This document shows, piece after piece, positions 22,067-34,100 of a stretch of DNA of 64,000 bases. How positions within the stretch are numbered: position 1 is the stretch's first letter; every line of letters begins with the position of its first letter. Source of the DNA: Lenzites betulinus (Eukaryota > Basidiomycota > Agaricomycetes > Polyporales > Polyporaceae); contig JABYQU010000024.1 of NCBI GenBank assembly GCA_022264855.1, forward strand, positions 372,001 through 436,000, read 5' to 3'. The notes under the pieces are model-generated. The model saw nothing but the letters and a program-made list of their open reading frames with translations. It searched no databases and was not told the DNA's origin. Both the position numbers and the translations under genes were made by a program.

Positions 22067-25000
22067 TCAATTCTTGGCACGTTTATCTCTGTGCTCAGCG
22101 GTGTTGGAGCATTCATATCTCTTCCTTTTGCTTGTCCTTGCCGACTGATTATGGAGGGATGGGAAGCAGCGTTTGGCTGTTGCAGGGAAATCACGTCGAA
22201 GGATATTGTACGTTTCTTTCTTCTCCAAGTCGTCTCGGAAATATGTCATCTTTGTCAAAAGGGCGAGTTCCTTGAGGCGTACGTGGTCCTTCCGTAGGTC
22301 TTCCGATGAATGACAGGTTATTTTTGACATAGAGAAAGGCCTCAATATGATTATACCATCTAAACTGGTCGCTCGTGAAAGCATCACATAAGGGGCTTCC
22401 GTCCCCCGACAGCCTTCTAAGTCGACAATGACTTTCTGGAACGTCTGGCCTTGAGCCTTATGAGACGTAAGCGCAAATGCCGGTTGGATAGGTACTTGTG
22501 TGCGTTTAATGGTAATCTTGCGACCCGAATGAGGGTGAACGAAGTTCATGTCTACAGTGTCTTCAAGGACCGGATAATCGTTACCAGTCAGTGCGGTCAT
22601 GTCAGAACTGGCAGCGTCTGGAAGTCGAACCACTGCTGAGGTAAGAATCCGATGTCCGTTGTTGTTGTCTAATTTATAGCGAATTTTGACCAGAGTACCG
22701 ATGCTTCCGTTTACGACTCCGCCGTTTACATCGAAATTTTGGCACACAATTACTGGCATTCCGAGAACAAGTGGAATGCGACCTAGCCGATGTCCGGTCT
22801 CGCCACTATGCATGGTGAGTAAATGTGCTTGTAAAAGCTGATCAGTCAGCTGCTTTCCTCGATGTCGGTCTAATGCATAGTACCAATGTAGTGTCTGTCC
22901 TGTGTTCTCCGCAAACGACTGCGTGGCCTTTATATTGAAGGCATCTTTAGATGCATTATCATACATGATGATAGGTGCGTTCTCCCATCCTGGGTTGTGT
23001 AATTCCTGGAACGTTTGGTCAAGGAGGCGAGTCTGAAGCAACTTATAGTCATCTGCGGTACAACGTCCTTCACGCAAACGGGATAGCAATTCGACAAATG
23101 GTAAATTATCGGGACCTTGTTGTCGCATTATTTCGGTAAGGAACACGACCGTTGTAAATGACAACCACAGCATTTTTCCTGAAACAATTTGTTGCCCAGC
23201 GGTTCGTCCTGCGTTTGCTCGGCTGTGCACATTCATCCACGCATAAAGACGCCGCTCGCCAACCGGTGGCAGTTGACCAAAATCTCCCGCTACGATGACA
23301 CTGATGCCCCCAAATGGCGATGAATTTCCTTTAGCATCTGATAAAGCTTCGCTGATTTGTGCGAGCATTCTGCAGCCGACCATGGATATCTCATCTATTA
23401 GTAAGTAGTTTACGCCTTCCCACATCGCGGTAAGATCGGATCTCGTCTTACTTCCTACCGTTTTACCAGCTTTGCGCTGGTCCAGAGCTAAAGCTGAATG
23501 CAATGTGACTCCGTTAACGTTTTTTGCAGCGATTCCGGTGTATGATGCGAGACGGAGCCGGCGAGCTTGATTTTTCTCATTGAAATATGCAGTGAGTGCT
23601 TGGATAACACGAGACTTCCCTGTACCACCAAATCCGCCGAGGTACATTCTCAGTGGTTCCGGATTGTTCTCCGTAGAATGCTCCGCAATTATTCTAAATG
23701 CTCTGGCTTGTTCGCTGTTCAAGTTCCAGTTCGTGATATGGTTGTCGATGTCAACGTTTACTAATGTCGGTTCGTAGAACCCGTCAGCAATCCGAATACC
23801 GTCATTGGAAGCTGCAAGATCATTCTGGTCACGAATTACGGCCACGTTCAAAGTATTGGGTTCAACGTGGGCGTCAAGGGTGGCAGTAGGGGGGCCACGA
23901 GATAAGTTTAGTTTCCAACGCAAGCGTCGAGCCTCATACTCAGTTTTCCATTCTGCCTCTAACGAGTGCTCTTCCTCAGGCAACATGGCAAGGTTGACAG
24001 CCGAGTAGTCGCCATCGATAGCACCGGGGCTGCTGGCACCGTAACGACGAAACAACTCACAACGATCAGCAGTAGATATACAGTCCATCACGCGGGCAGA
24101 CATGTTGAGGCGATGGATTGATTGTGAACATTCTAGAGACTGTAAGTGCTCCAGAATTTCCTCTTGTGAGCAAGCTTCTATCGTCTCATCAGTCGTAGGT
24201 ATAGACCGCTCGTGCGCCGGGTTTCCAAGTGAGCTCATCAGTCTACTGCGATTTTCGCGGTCACGTATATGGTCATCACGACTATCCTTACATTCATCAG
24301 ATAGAAGCATATTTTCCATGATTGTCAAATGTTCCGTCTTCATAGATATCTGGTGACGTGTAAAGGCATCAGGCCAAGTTTCGCCCTCGTTTTTGAGATC
24401 ATGCACGTCCCTCCAAGGAACAAACAACATTATCATGAGGCGACAGTACCGAGCACGAGTGTTCTCTCGGTCTCCACGAGGAAGTCGAGGCCCAATGGGA
24501 ACCGGGATACGTCGCTGGTTTTCTTTGAACACTTTAGTTGCCCGGCGCGTCGATTCGTTATGTTCTGATAGGAATGGGACGATAAATGATCTTTGGGTTG
24601 CAAGCACATCCTCGGGTAGTTCACTACGTTCAGGATGCTCGTCAGCATTTTCTTCGACATCGTTTTCATCGTCATCGTCGTCATCAGAATCAGAACCATT
24701 GTTATACGGATCCCCGCTGTCTCGCGTTTGTTTGAGAGGAACTTTCTTTGTCTGAGCAACGAAATCCCATACACAGACGCGCTCCAACAGGCGGCCACGA
24801 TGGCAGTAATCAGATAGTTGATCACTTAAAGGAACAACCTCGCCATCCCGGTCAGTACCTATGGCGACGGCATCATCATCCGATTCAAGGTCAGCCAGTG
24901 CATCGTCCGAGTCTGTTACGACTTCAGGAACAACATCTTCGTCGCTGCCTGCATCTGTACGGTCATCGTACTCGTCTGTAGGGTTCAAGTTGTTCTGACT

Positions 25001-25833
25001 CTCTTCGCCGATGACGTCTTCGTGTTGTAACCCGGATACAGGTGAACGAATATTACACTCAGGACTAGGCATATTTCGTTCCATATGTCTCTCAAAACCG
25101 GGCCAATACAGATTGGCGAATTCATCGCTCGTAAAATGATCTTCGAGATCCATAAGACTGGCACATACTTGCTGAGCTGATAGCTCTTGGTTAGCAATTA
25201 ATGAAAATGCGCACTTTTGCAGTGTACGTTTCGCCCTGGAAACTGTATCTGTGTCTTGCGCCTTCGCCTCGGCGTCCATTGCCTTCTTGACTCCTAAGGC
25301 CAAAGCGGCGTAAGCAATATGTGACTTTAGTTGTGACTTTGTAATATAGTCAGTAATGTAATATATAACCGCTTTTGCATCTTCGCCCGTTCCAATGAAT
25401 TGTATGTCCATGTTGCATCTCATAGCTTCAAGAACAGTGACGTTAAAGTTATTGATCAAGCCATCGAGACATCGAAGCTTCAGTTCGCCTGTTTCACAAT
25501 TTATAGTGGTCTCGGGATATAAGCGCCCTCTTCCATCTCAAACCGGCATTTCGGAACTTCACCTTCCTTGACATATTTGTAGCATGTTTCGGAATGCTTA
25601 TGATTCTGACAGCATACTACAAGGAGGCGGACATCCGATGCACGCCGTTGCTTGAATTCGGAGTTATCGGCGGCGGCATTCAAATCAAAGCCTCGGTGGC
25701 TAAGTGGCTTTTTACATGGAGTCTTACGATCGATGTTCACAGAGGTGCCAGGAAAAGCGGCTGGAATTTCATTTGAGATCGTATCATCGAGAAATCCTAC
25801 AAGTCGCCTTCCGAACTCGGTCCCGGAATCCGA
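22067..25833 (-). pseudogene. Helitron transposase, Rep tyrosine region and PIF1-type helicase
   Basis: Second part of the split RepHel gene. It resumes as DSGTEFGRRLVGFLDDTISN immediately after the insert. One base seems missing at 25514-25516 (a C run on this strand), where IP should lead to ETTINCETGELKLRCLDG. The Rep tyrosine motif is in YYITDYITKSQLK. An acidic linker leads to the helicase: Walker A in GGFGGTGKSRVIQAL, Walker B in LLIDEISMVG, then DFGQLPPVGERRLY, the SF1 motif SHKAQGQTFQKVIVDLEG and YVMLSRATSLDGIIIL. These are Pif1-family motifs for ATP-driven unwinding. The 1,130-codon helicase ORF is itself free of stops, so the element is young or the breaks are artefacts. Confidence 0.88.
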
Positions 25834-26703
25834 TGATACGCTCCACAGGCGTTCCAGGCCAGAAACCCTCCTTCTCCACCCTTGCGCGCGCACGCCAACC
25901 ACAGCGCGCGCAGAGCCCACCGCACACTTCGGTACCCCCTACGTCGCGCGCGCAATGCGCGTAGCCCATCGCGCGCAAGGTCAAGATGCGCGCGGGGCAC
26001 TTCACCACGGCGCGCGCGATGTCTGTCGCTATCCCGAGCCCTCTGCCCTAGCTGCTCGCGCGCGCGGGTCCGCTGGGCGCATCAGTGGCGCGCGCACGAG
26101 GCGCGCGAAGAGTCGGATCGCGCGCGGCGAGTGCGCCCGGCGCGCGAGGCATCCCGGGCCCGGTTTCCGCTTATCTTCCGTGTGGTAGCACGTGTTTTTG
26201 ATTCTGCCTGCGGGCATTCTTGTACATAGTCATTTCGGGGCATTCGAACCCCCCAGACAATCCACCCCTCACTCTCTCAACTGCTGGGAACGTGTCCCTC
26301 GCGCTTCTCAACGTGCGACAGCTTCCCCTTCAAGGCAGGACGACTGGAGACCTCTCCGCTGTGACAGCGTACCGTCAGTTGCGTATATTGCGTCTATTCC
26401 GTTCCTCCTGCGTTTTACTGCGTGCGTACTGCGTTGCGAAGCCCCGCGGCTGACTGCGAGCGTTGCGTTATTCCTGCGCGCGTTGCGTTACTGAGTTTAC
26501 CTCCGCGCGCGCCCCTTCTACAGCGCGAGTCCGCGCGCGCTCCCACCCGGTGCGCGAGAGACCCCCTCCTGCTCGCGCGCGAACAGTATACGGACCGGCC
26601 TACCAGCGAACCTAGGGAGCTCGAGACCTTACTCCCCTTCATCACACCCTAGACGTCCTCTACCCCTCGGCTATCGGCCGTCAGAGCACCTCTTACCGTA
26701 TCA
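25834..26703 (+). repeat. 5' long terminal repeat
   Basis: 870 bases from TGATACG to CGTATCA. The end (ACCTCTTACCGTATCA, 26688-26703) recurs exactly at 31114-31129, the other end of the element, which fixes the LTR 3' boundary. Rich in alternating GCGCGC. The 3' copy is reduced to those 16 bases. Confidence 0.85.
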
Positions 26704-26705
26704 TT

Positions 26706-26723
26706 TTGGAGCCCACCGCGAGG
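26706..26723 (+). other. Primer-binding-site candidate
   Basis: Begins with TGG two bases after the LTR (TGGAGCCCACCGCGAGGG), as expected for a site pairing with the CCA end of a tRNA. The tRNA was not identified. Confidence 0.55.
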
Positions 26724-26830
26724 GGGTTTCAGATCTCGACCTACACCTTCGGAACGCGCCCTAGAGCCGACTGCGCGCGCGCGCTGCTACCACGGCGTCC
26801 GACCTAGCTGCGGAACTGCTCGATAGTGCC

Positions 26831-28620
26831 TTGCGCGAGTTACTCGCCATCGGATACACCCAGTGCACCCCTCAAGACCTCCACACCGTCGTCGAGTCCC
26901 TTTCCCTCTTCCTCAGCTACAGCGCTCGGCGCCTGCGTTCGAATCCCACCACCACGTGGTTCCAAGAGTTGGCCCAGGCCCTCCCTCGAGAAGACTCGGC
27001 GCCTTCCTCACCAGAGGTTCCCCCATCCCCACCTTCGGACTTCGACTTCCCTACGAACCTACGTCATTCGCGCCGTACCATCTCCACTACCGCGCTGCCA
27101 GCATCTTCAGAGCGGGACACTCTCGAATCCGCCGTCCCTACCCCACTAAGCACCTCCGAAAGCGCGCGCTCCCCTAGCCCCCCAGCGCGCGATATGGCCG
27201 ACGAACAGCATCCGGAACCGCTCGCGCAACACGCGCGCGCAGCCATGCCCGCGCGCGGACATAGCACTGCTCCTGTTTTCGACCCCGCGAACCCGCGAAC
27301 GCTCCGCCGCTTCTTCCAGGATCTGGAGTTCTTGTTCGAGCGCACAGCGACCCATGGCGACACGGAGCGCAAGAGCTGGGTCGTCCGGTACCTTCCCATC
27401 GACGTTGCGGACTTGGCGGAGGCATTGCCCGAGTCGGAGGGGGTGGCCACGTATGCAGAATTCAAGGCCGCGCTCATCCAACTCTACCCGGGCGCAGGGG
27501 TCGTTAAAGCCTACTTCGTGCGGGATGCCCAAGCGCTCGCGCTCCGACGCGGCGCGTCCGTCATCAACTCTATCGCAGAGATGGCCGAGTACCACCGCGA
27601 GTTCAAGGCGATCACGGCCAGCCTCATCAAGTCCGGAGTCTACAGCCTCACCGAGCGCGACCGTCTCTTCATTGAAGGCATCAGCGAGCCCCTTCGCGCG
27701 CAGGTCAGGAACCGGTTGCAGCTCAAGTTCCCGGATCAGCCAGCCGACCAGCCGTACGACCCGGATAAGGTCCTCAGCGCGGCCGAGTATGTCTTGACAG
27801 GTGCGATGGTCAATCTACCGGCAGCCGCAGCCCCCGCGCCGCAGGCCCTTCAGAATTCGGGCGCGCGCACCGCCGACCTGAAGGTAGAGGACCTCGCGCC
27901 GCTCCTCAAGCTTCTCGCAAAGTCCATGGTCGAGCAGAGCGGGCCCAGTAGCAGTTCCCAGGGTGTCAACCCCGCGGCGATGACTTCCGCACAGCGCGCG
28001 GCCGCGGGTGGCCCTATCGGGGTCAGAACCAGTACGACTACCGGCCTAACAGTGGTTACTGCCACTACTGCGGCGACGCGGGCTGTCAGGTGCGCTTCTG
28101 CCGGCATGCCGAAGAAGATATCAAGGAGGGCGTATCGCGCGTAATGGAGAAGGCAGGATCGTCCTAGCTAATGGAAGTTTCGTCCCGCGCAACCTTCCTG
28201 GGCTCACTATGCGCGATCGGGTCTTCGAGTGGTACCGCCGCTATCCTATGGCGTCGGGTGGGGCCCCTCCGGCCCCCGCTGCCCAGATGGTCCTCCAGGT
28301 CGTCCGAGCGCGCCCACGATGTGTCGACGTTCCAACTGTCCACCGGCGCGCGCATCGACCAGTTGGAGCGCGAGCTGTATGCGCTGCGAGGCAAGCAGGC
28401 CTTCGACGGAGTCGAAATCACTTCTAGGCCCCCACGTATCTTCCAGAGGCGGCCGGTGGCTCCCGCACATGCTCCACAACCGGCGCGGGCCCAGCGCCCC
28501 CTGTATACCCGGACACAGCGGGTGGCGAGGCCGCGCGCGCAGCGCGCGAGGCTGCTAAGCCGGACCTCCCCGCGCGCGATCCGCCGCCGCATCAGCGCGC
28601 GCCGATAGCCGCGCACACCT
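26831..28620 (+). pseudogene. Retrotransposon gag polyprotein with frame breaks
   Basis: Gag of the LTR element. The N-terminal half is Ser/Pro-rich. The capsid-like part has FDPANPRTLRRFFQDLEFLF, WVVRYLPIDVADLAEALPES, FKAALIQLYPGAGVVKAYF and LTERDRLFIEGISEPLRAQV. A zinc-knuckle-like segment, GYCHYCGDAGCQVRFCRH, follows in another frame. Two breaks separate these parts: adding one G near 28004 and one G near 28152 restores a continuous reading through GRIVLANGSFVPRNLPGLTM. Another frame change occurs near 28300. The ORF in the first frame ends at 28144. The product would bind RNA and form the particle core. Confidence 0.8.
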
Positions 28621-28677
28621 CTCCGACCCCTGAACCCTCGCGCGAACACCCCTTTGCGAAAGCGCGCGATGCAACGT

Positions 28678-29800
28678 ATGCGCCTCCGCGGGTGCGCAAC
28701 TTCGGTGCGCCGCCCGTACCGCCGAAGGACAAGGACACCGCCTACAAGACCCAAGTTCCGGTCTACCGCGCAAGCTTTGCGGAGGACATCTTCGAGCGCT
28801 CCATGAAGGCCCCTACGCTCACCCTGACACCGGAGGAGCTCCTGTCCATTTCCCCTGAGGTTCGCGCGCGCTATCGCGAGGCAGTCACGCCGAAACGCGT
28901 CCCTACCGATTCGCGCGCGCCAGCCGACGCGCGCGGTAGCAACGAGGGCGCGCGCCGGATGATACGCGCGTATTGCGATGGCGTCTTGCACTACCATCGA
29001 GGAGGTCTTGGAGGAATACACCGACGACCCTGCCCTATTCTCCTGTAGTGGCGACCCGTTGCTCCCGGAGGGCGTGGTGGTGCCTGACCCCTACGAAGTC
29101 TACCTCAAGCGGCTCGAGCCAGGTAGCGACCCCGATGTCCTGACTGTCGCCAAGGAGTCTCACGCGTTACGCTCCATCGTCGGCTTGGTGGACAACAAGG
29201 AGTTTGTCGAGGCAATCATCGACCGGGCTCTCAGATCGTAGCCATGTCCGAGGACGTCTGCCATGCTCTTCGGCTCGCCTATGACCCGACCATCGTCCTT
29301 AACATGCAGTCCGCCAACGGGGATGTGGACCGGTCGCTGGCTTGGTACGGAACGTGCCTTTCGCAGTGGCGGACATTGTCTTGTACCTGCAGGTGCACGT
29401 CATTCGTCATGCAGCCTACGACATCCTTCTGGGTCGGCCCTTCGACGTTTTGACCAAGAGCGTCGTCAAGAACTTCACTAACGAGGAGCAGACCCTGACC
29501 ATCGTGTGCCCGAACACGGGACGATCGCGACCGTGCCCACCATCGCGCGCGGGCGCGCGCGCTTTCGTGCCTCCGACGCCGGACATCCCCTTGGACAGCC
29601 AGCCCTTGCTTGAGGTCCCAGATGGCGAGATCGCATGCGTAATCACTGTAGAAATGGCGTGCCGCGCATCACGTCGTATACCCCGACTCCTGACCCATCT
29701 CTGCCTCTTTCCGCGCTCTATTTCTCTGCCTGCGACGCACTACCTATAGAGGTGCTATCTCTGCTCGACAAACTTGAAAAACCACATGGAGACGCACCGC
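28678..29800 (+). pseudogene. Retropepsin-like protease region with frame breaks
   Basis: Protease segment of the polyprotein. The sequence runs VLTVAKESHALRSIVGLVDN, then KEFVEAIID where the active-site triad is expected. As written the frame breaks at once into a stop; one extra C near 29232 gives DPGSQIVAMSEDV. A second break near 29345 is closed by one extra G, giving SLGLVRNVPFAVADIVLYLQ and then AAYDILLGRPFDVLTKSVVK, which has the usual ILLGRPF motif of the protease C-terminal half. The triad would be D-P-G rather than D-T/S-G. This is unusual but occurs in degenerate copies. Confidence 0.7.
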
Positions 29801-30139
29801 GCGCAACCCCTTCTCCCTCTACGCCCTAAAACCCCATGAAGACGCCTATAGCGCGCGCCCGCCTCACGTCTTTGTTCCGTCTATGTCCAGTTCCGCTCCT
29901 CCGGTCGCGTCTATGTCTCCTCTAGGTTCCTCTCAGTCTCAAGGGCTCCCTAGCCCCTCTACTCCCAAGGCGGGCGCAACCCCAGCCACCAATACCCCCG
30001 CGCGCGACCCAGTGTTATCGCGCGCGGAAGACACCGCGCGCTCGACTCCATTGCGCGCGACCCCTCGCGCGCGCATCCAACGCGCGCGCCCGCCAAGGCC
30101 AAACTGGCCTACGCATCGCGCGACCCCTCCCCCACCGAC

Positions 30140-31122
30140 ATGGACTTACCGCGCGAAGCCAATACGGTCGGGCGTACTTACCGAGGCGTACATCTCGGCC
30201 AAAAGAAGTACAAGCCGGTCGCGCGCAAGGTCCGCCCGGTCCTCGGCACGTCGCCTGAACACTTTCGCATCGAGCGCAACATCACAGGCGACCCTCTCGC
30301 GAGCATACCGCCGCTCAGTCCTCACCCACCCGCGTTTGTACCTACGGGCCGCTATACGCAGGAGCGCATGGAGGCGGTCGACAAGGCTCACGGCGACGGC
30401 TTCCTCTGGCCAGAGGAACAGAAGCTCCTTCATCACTTCTTTAGCCAGCAGAACGAGGCCTTCGCGTGGAACGACGACGAGCGTGGGTGCTTCAAACCCG
30501 AGTTCTTCCCTCCTGTGGAGTTTCCGGTGGTCCCGCACACGCCCTGGGTCGAGCGCAACATCCCCATTCCCCCAGGACTCTACAAGGAGGTCTGCGACAT
30601 CATCAAGAAGAAGATCGCGGCCGGCGTGTACGAGCCATCCAACTCCTCCTACCGCTCGCGCTGGTTCTGCGTCCTGAAGAAGGACAAACACTCCCTCCGT
30701 ATCGTTCACAGCCTGGAGCCGCTCAACAAAGTCACTATCCAGCATAGCGGGGTGCCTCCTACGCCCGACCACCTCGCGGAGCAATTCGGAGGGCGCCCGT
30801 GTGGTTCCATCTTCGATCTCTATGTCGGCTATGACGAACGGCTCATCTCAGTCACTTCGCGCGACCTCACCACCTTCCAGACTCCCTTCGGCGCGCTGCG
30901 CCATCGTACCCTTCCTATGGGGTGGTGTAATTCGGTTCCTATCTTCCATGACGACGTCACGTACATCCTGCGCCTCGAAATCCCTCATCTCACCATTCCT
31001 TACATCGACGACGTACCGGTCAAAGGTCCCGCGACAGACTACAAGCGCGCGGATGGCACCTTCGAGACCATTTCCGCAAACTCCGGTATCCGCCGCTTCG
31101 TGTGGGAACACTTACCTCTTAC
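30140..31122 (+). pseudogene. Truncated reverse transcriptase
   Basis: RT of the LTR element, 5' part only. Visible landmarks are WVERNIPIPPGLYKEVCDII, SRWFCVLKKDKHSLRIVHSL (first palm and finger motifs), FDLYVGYDERLISVTSRDLT (the first catalytic Asp region), TPFGALRHRTLPMGWCNSVP, and the catalytic box TIPYIDDVPVKGP (YIDD). The reading ends at RRFVWEHL, then enters LTR-end sequence; the frame stays open into the Helitron to 31246 only by chance. Missing are the thumb, connection, RNase H and integrase. Confidence 0.88.
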
Positions 31123-31129
31123 CGTATCA

Positions 31130-34100
31130 CCGAAAGAAGACGCTCTTTCAAAGCGGCGGGGTTCAAACCGCCTTCGACCCAAACCATCATATGACAATGT
31201 AGAGTCCCTCGGCCTTGTGCTTCTACGCATCCATAGTATGCCTTGACAACGCCAAGAATACCGCCTTCCATGTTTTCGTGCTTCGGGTCATACGCAAGCA
31301 AACACGAGACAAACGCTTTTATGTAAATATCAAAAAACTTGGAGGCGACCACCGGATTACGTGCGATCAGGAGAGATTGTTTCCAATGATCGTATGGGCG
31401 GTTGGGGGGTATGTTATCTACGTCGATATCTTCTCCCGCCAGGAATCGTACTACAGGATTGTATACGTCGGCGGGATTGATTGTGATGAAAAAATTTGGC
31501 ATTCCTTTTGAGAGCATCAATGCACGGATCTCGTTACGCATCTTTATACGTGCCGCAGACGAGCCTGGAACAGCGCTGGTTACCAATTGTACCTCTTGCA
31601 TCAGTTTAAGTACACGGCGTTCGTCAGCATCCTCTGCTCGGGCAAATCCTGTGTCCACTATGCGGCTACACACTCGTCCGAGGGCATCCTCTGGAATGGC
31701 CACTAGGTTACTAGCGAACGCATTGAAGTATGCCTTCTTCACCTTAAGGGAGGAATGCAGAAGAACGGCTCGTCGCTGTAAAATATTGAATGCAATGAAT
31801 ATAAAAGCGTAGTGTTCTTGAAAACGGCGGTCTGACAATGAGAGTAGGTGCTTAATGTGACGCCTGAGCGACAAAGGCCGGCGTCGCGATGGATTTTCAC
31901 ACCCTCCGACACCATAGGGAAATAACGTGGGATAGAGCATAGGAAATAGCTGTGGGTTGCAGAACTCGTTTACGGGTGTCGGGTCGTGAGGCACCTCCAT
32001 GTACCCGCCGCCTTTGTCTTTAATATGACGAATTGCCGCAGCACGAAGTTCATTAGCAGGAGCCCGTCCATCGACATCAGTTATAACTACCTTCTGAAAT
32101 TCAACGTGCTCACGGGTAGTACCATCACGATTACTTAGCCGTAAGTCTTCGCTCGTATCATATTCACCTATGCCATCGCCCGCCGTGCTGCTTTCCCCCG
32201 TTGCGGCTGTTGCCATTGTGGATTCGTTGGTCGTAGGAACGTCGTCGGGAGCAGAAGCCATTTCACCATCGTAACGATCGGTCAACGCTTCTTCACTAAC
32301 ATTTGGCTGAACGTGTTCGACGTGAAAGGGCAGCAGGCCATCTAAGGGAAGATCGTTCAACCGTTCGTTGTCAATTGTGATGTCCCGATAGAGATGGTTA
32401 TTACTTTTGAGCCAGTCCAAGGCAGACCGAACTTTCTCGCGACGAACTCCAAGCGGTTTAGCCTTATCTTTTAACCACTGTTGGGTGGGAGGCTCTGCGC
32501 CGACAAATATAATACAAATAGGTGTTAGAATATCATCGACAGTGGGAGGAAGGATGTCATCTAGTCGCTCTGGTCTTTGCGGGTGGATAATAATATGTCC
32601 TTTGAAACCTCGTTGCTCGTTAGGCCTACGAGTGCTACTCTCGTCCTCGGAACCGTTTTTGTTTTTGTTTTTCTTGTACTTGTCCTCCTTCAGATGGACT
32701 ATGAACGACTTCGCTCGAGCGCGGGCCACGATCTGTTCCTCAAGAAAGGTAAGGTCCTTCAATTCAGTCGGGACAGGGCCTAAGTAAGTATGGTTAGCGA
32801 GAGCGAGAGGGGGTAACTTCGCCTTAACAAGATCTCTATGACATTCTTTGCAGCAATAGATTTCGGAAATATTACCAGCGTCGTCTCGTGCTACTCCGAG
32901 AGGATCCAATACTATTTCTGGCGGGAATCTAGAATCAAGAAGCCGGGGAAACGGCATGCACCCATCGACCACTGTTTGGATATCATTGGGACAGCGAAGG
33001 GTGTCGATGGGAATGTCGTCAAATGGCAGTACCTTCTTATTACAAAGCGAGGTTGACGTGGCACAGCATGCACAGACGAATACACGCAGAGCATCAGACG
33101 ACGTTGCTCGGCGGAAGTCACGAATCAAACGCTCCTTCAAAGCCGACGGGACAGCGGTGGGCCACTCGTTGCGAACACGACGGAGACTTTCAGCACGACG
33201 CGTGCGAGCATTGACCCGTCTACGATGCCATCGCTTCCGTTCCTTGGATGGTGACCGTTTGGGACGATGAACACGGCCTTTCCCTTTACGAAGCGCAAGG
33301 ATATGTCTCTTTATGGTTCGACGCAGATGACCAACCGAGCACTCGGGTTTGTGAGGAATATCATGCACCACAGCCAAACGGCGAAGAGCGGTACCTGACA
33401 GTCTGAGAGTTAGAAAGTTTAATAGTCGGATTTGATACTCATCTGCAGCGAAACGGTCGTCCTCTAAAGAGCTGATAGCTGCTTCATACATTGGACAAGC
33501 TTTACCAAGATGTTGCGCTCGGCGATGACATCCCCCGCTTGATATGTGACAAAAAATAATGGAAGCGAGCTGCGACGCACTTTGCTCAGAATCTTCCAGC
33601 CCATGATCACGGGCCACAACTCTCAACTCCTCTAACGACAAATGGTGGACGCTATCCAAGAGCTCACAGATATCACAACATACAACAGTGGGTGTAAACG
33701 CCTCCAGTGTGGCAAGGAACGCACGCAGTTGGAAGAACACCGATCTGTGGGTGATGGTTCCATCGGGCATCCCTATACCGAAAAGTTCACAGAACCGCTG
33801 GAGAGCGGGCAGAGAACAATCAAAAAACGAGCGGCGACAGCTTGATGGATCGACTCCCTGAGCGCAACAGAACTCTCAAAAACGCCCGCGATCTGAAGAC
33901 ATCCTCCTCGTTGTTGATGAACAGCGTGGGACGCACATTCACCTGACAAAATATGCAGCAGCAACACACGTTGTAACTCACCAACATCGTTATGCACAAT
34001 TCCATGTGATGCACACATACTCCGAACAAATTCCACAGGGGCCTGAGGGCGAAATACGCTCTGGCTTTCAAGCACGGGAACGATGACGCTAACAGCGTAT

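Larger units (their letters stand above)
25834..31129 (+). mobile_element. Ty3/gypsy-like LTR retrotransposon, deletion derivative
   Basis: The element starts TGATACG and ends CGTATCA and is flanked by a 4-base duplication CCGA (25830-25833 and 31130-31133). It has a full 5' LTR, a primer-binding-site candidate, gag, protease and the first part of reverse transcriptase. RT then runs directly into the last 16 bases of the LTR. The rest of RT, RNase H, integrase and the bulk of the 3' LTR are missing, so it cannot move by itself. It is packed with GCGCGC, unlike the Helitron around it. Excising it together with one CCGA rejoins the Helitron frame exactly, which confirms both boundaries. Confidence 0.9.

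Noticed and set aside
31119..31246. RT reading frame continuing to 31246
   Set aside because: The last 40 codons are LTR terminus and Helitron sequence on the opposite strand, not RT.
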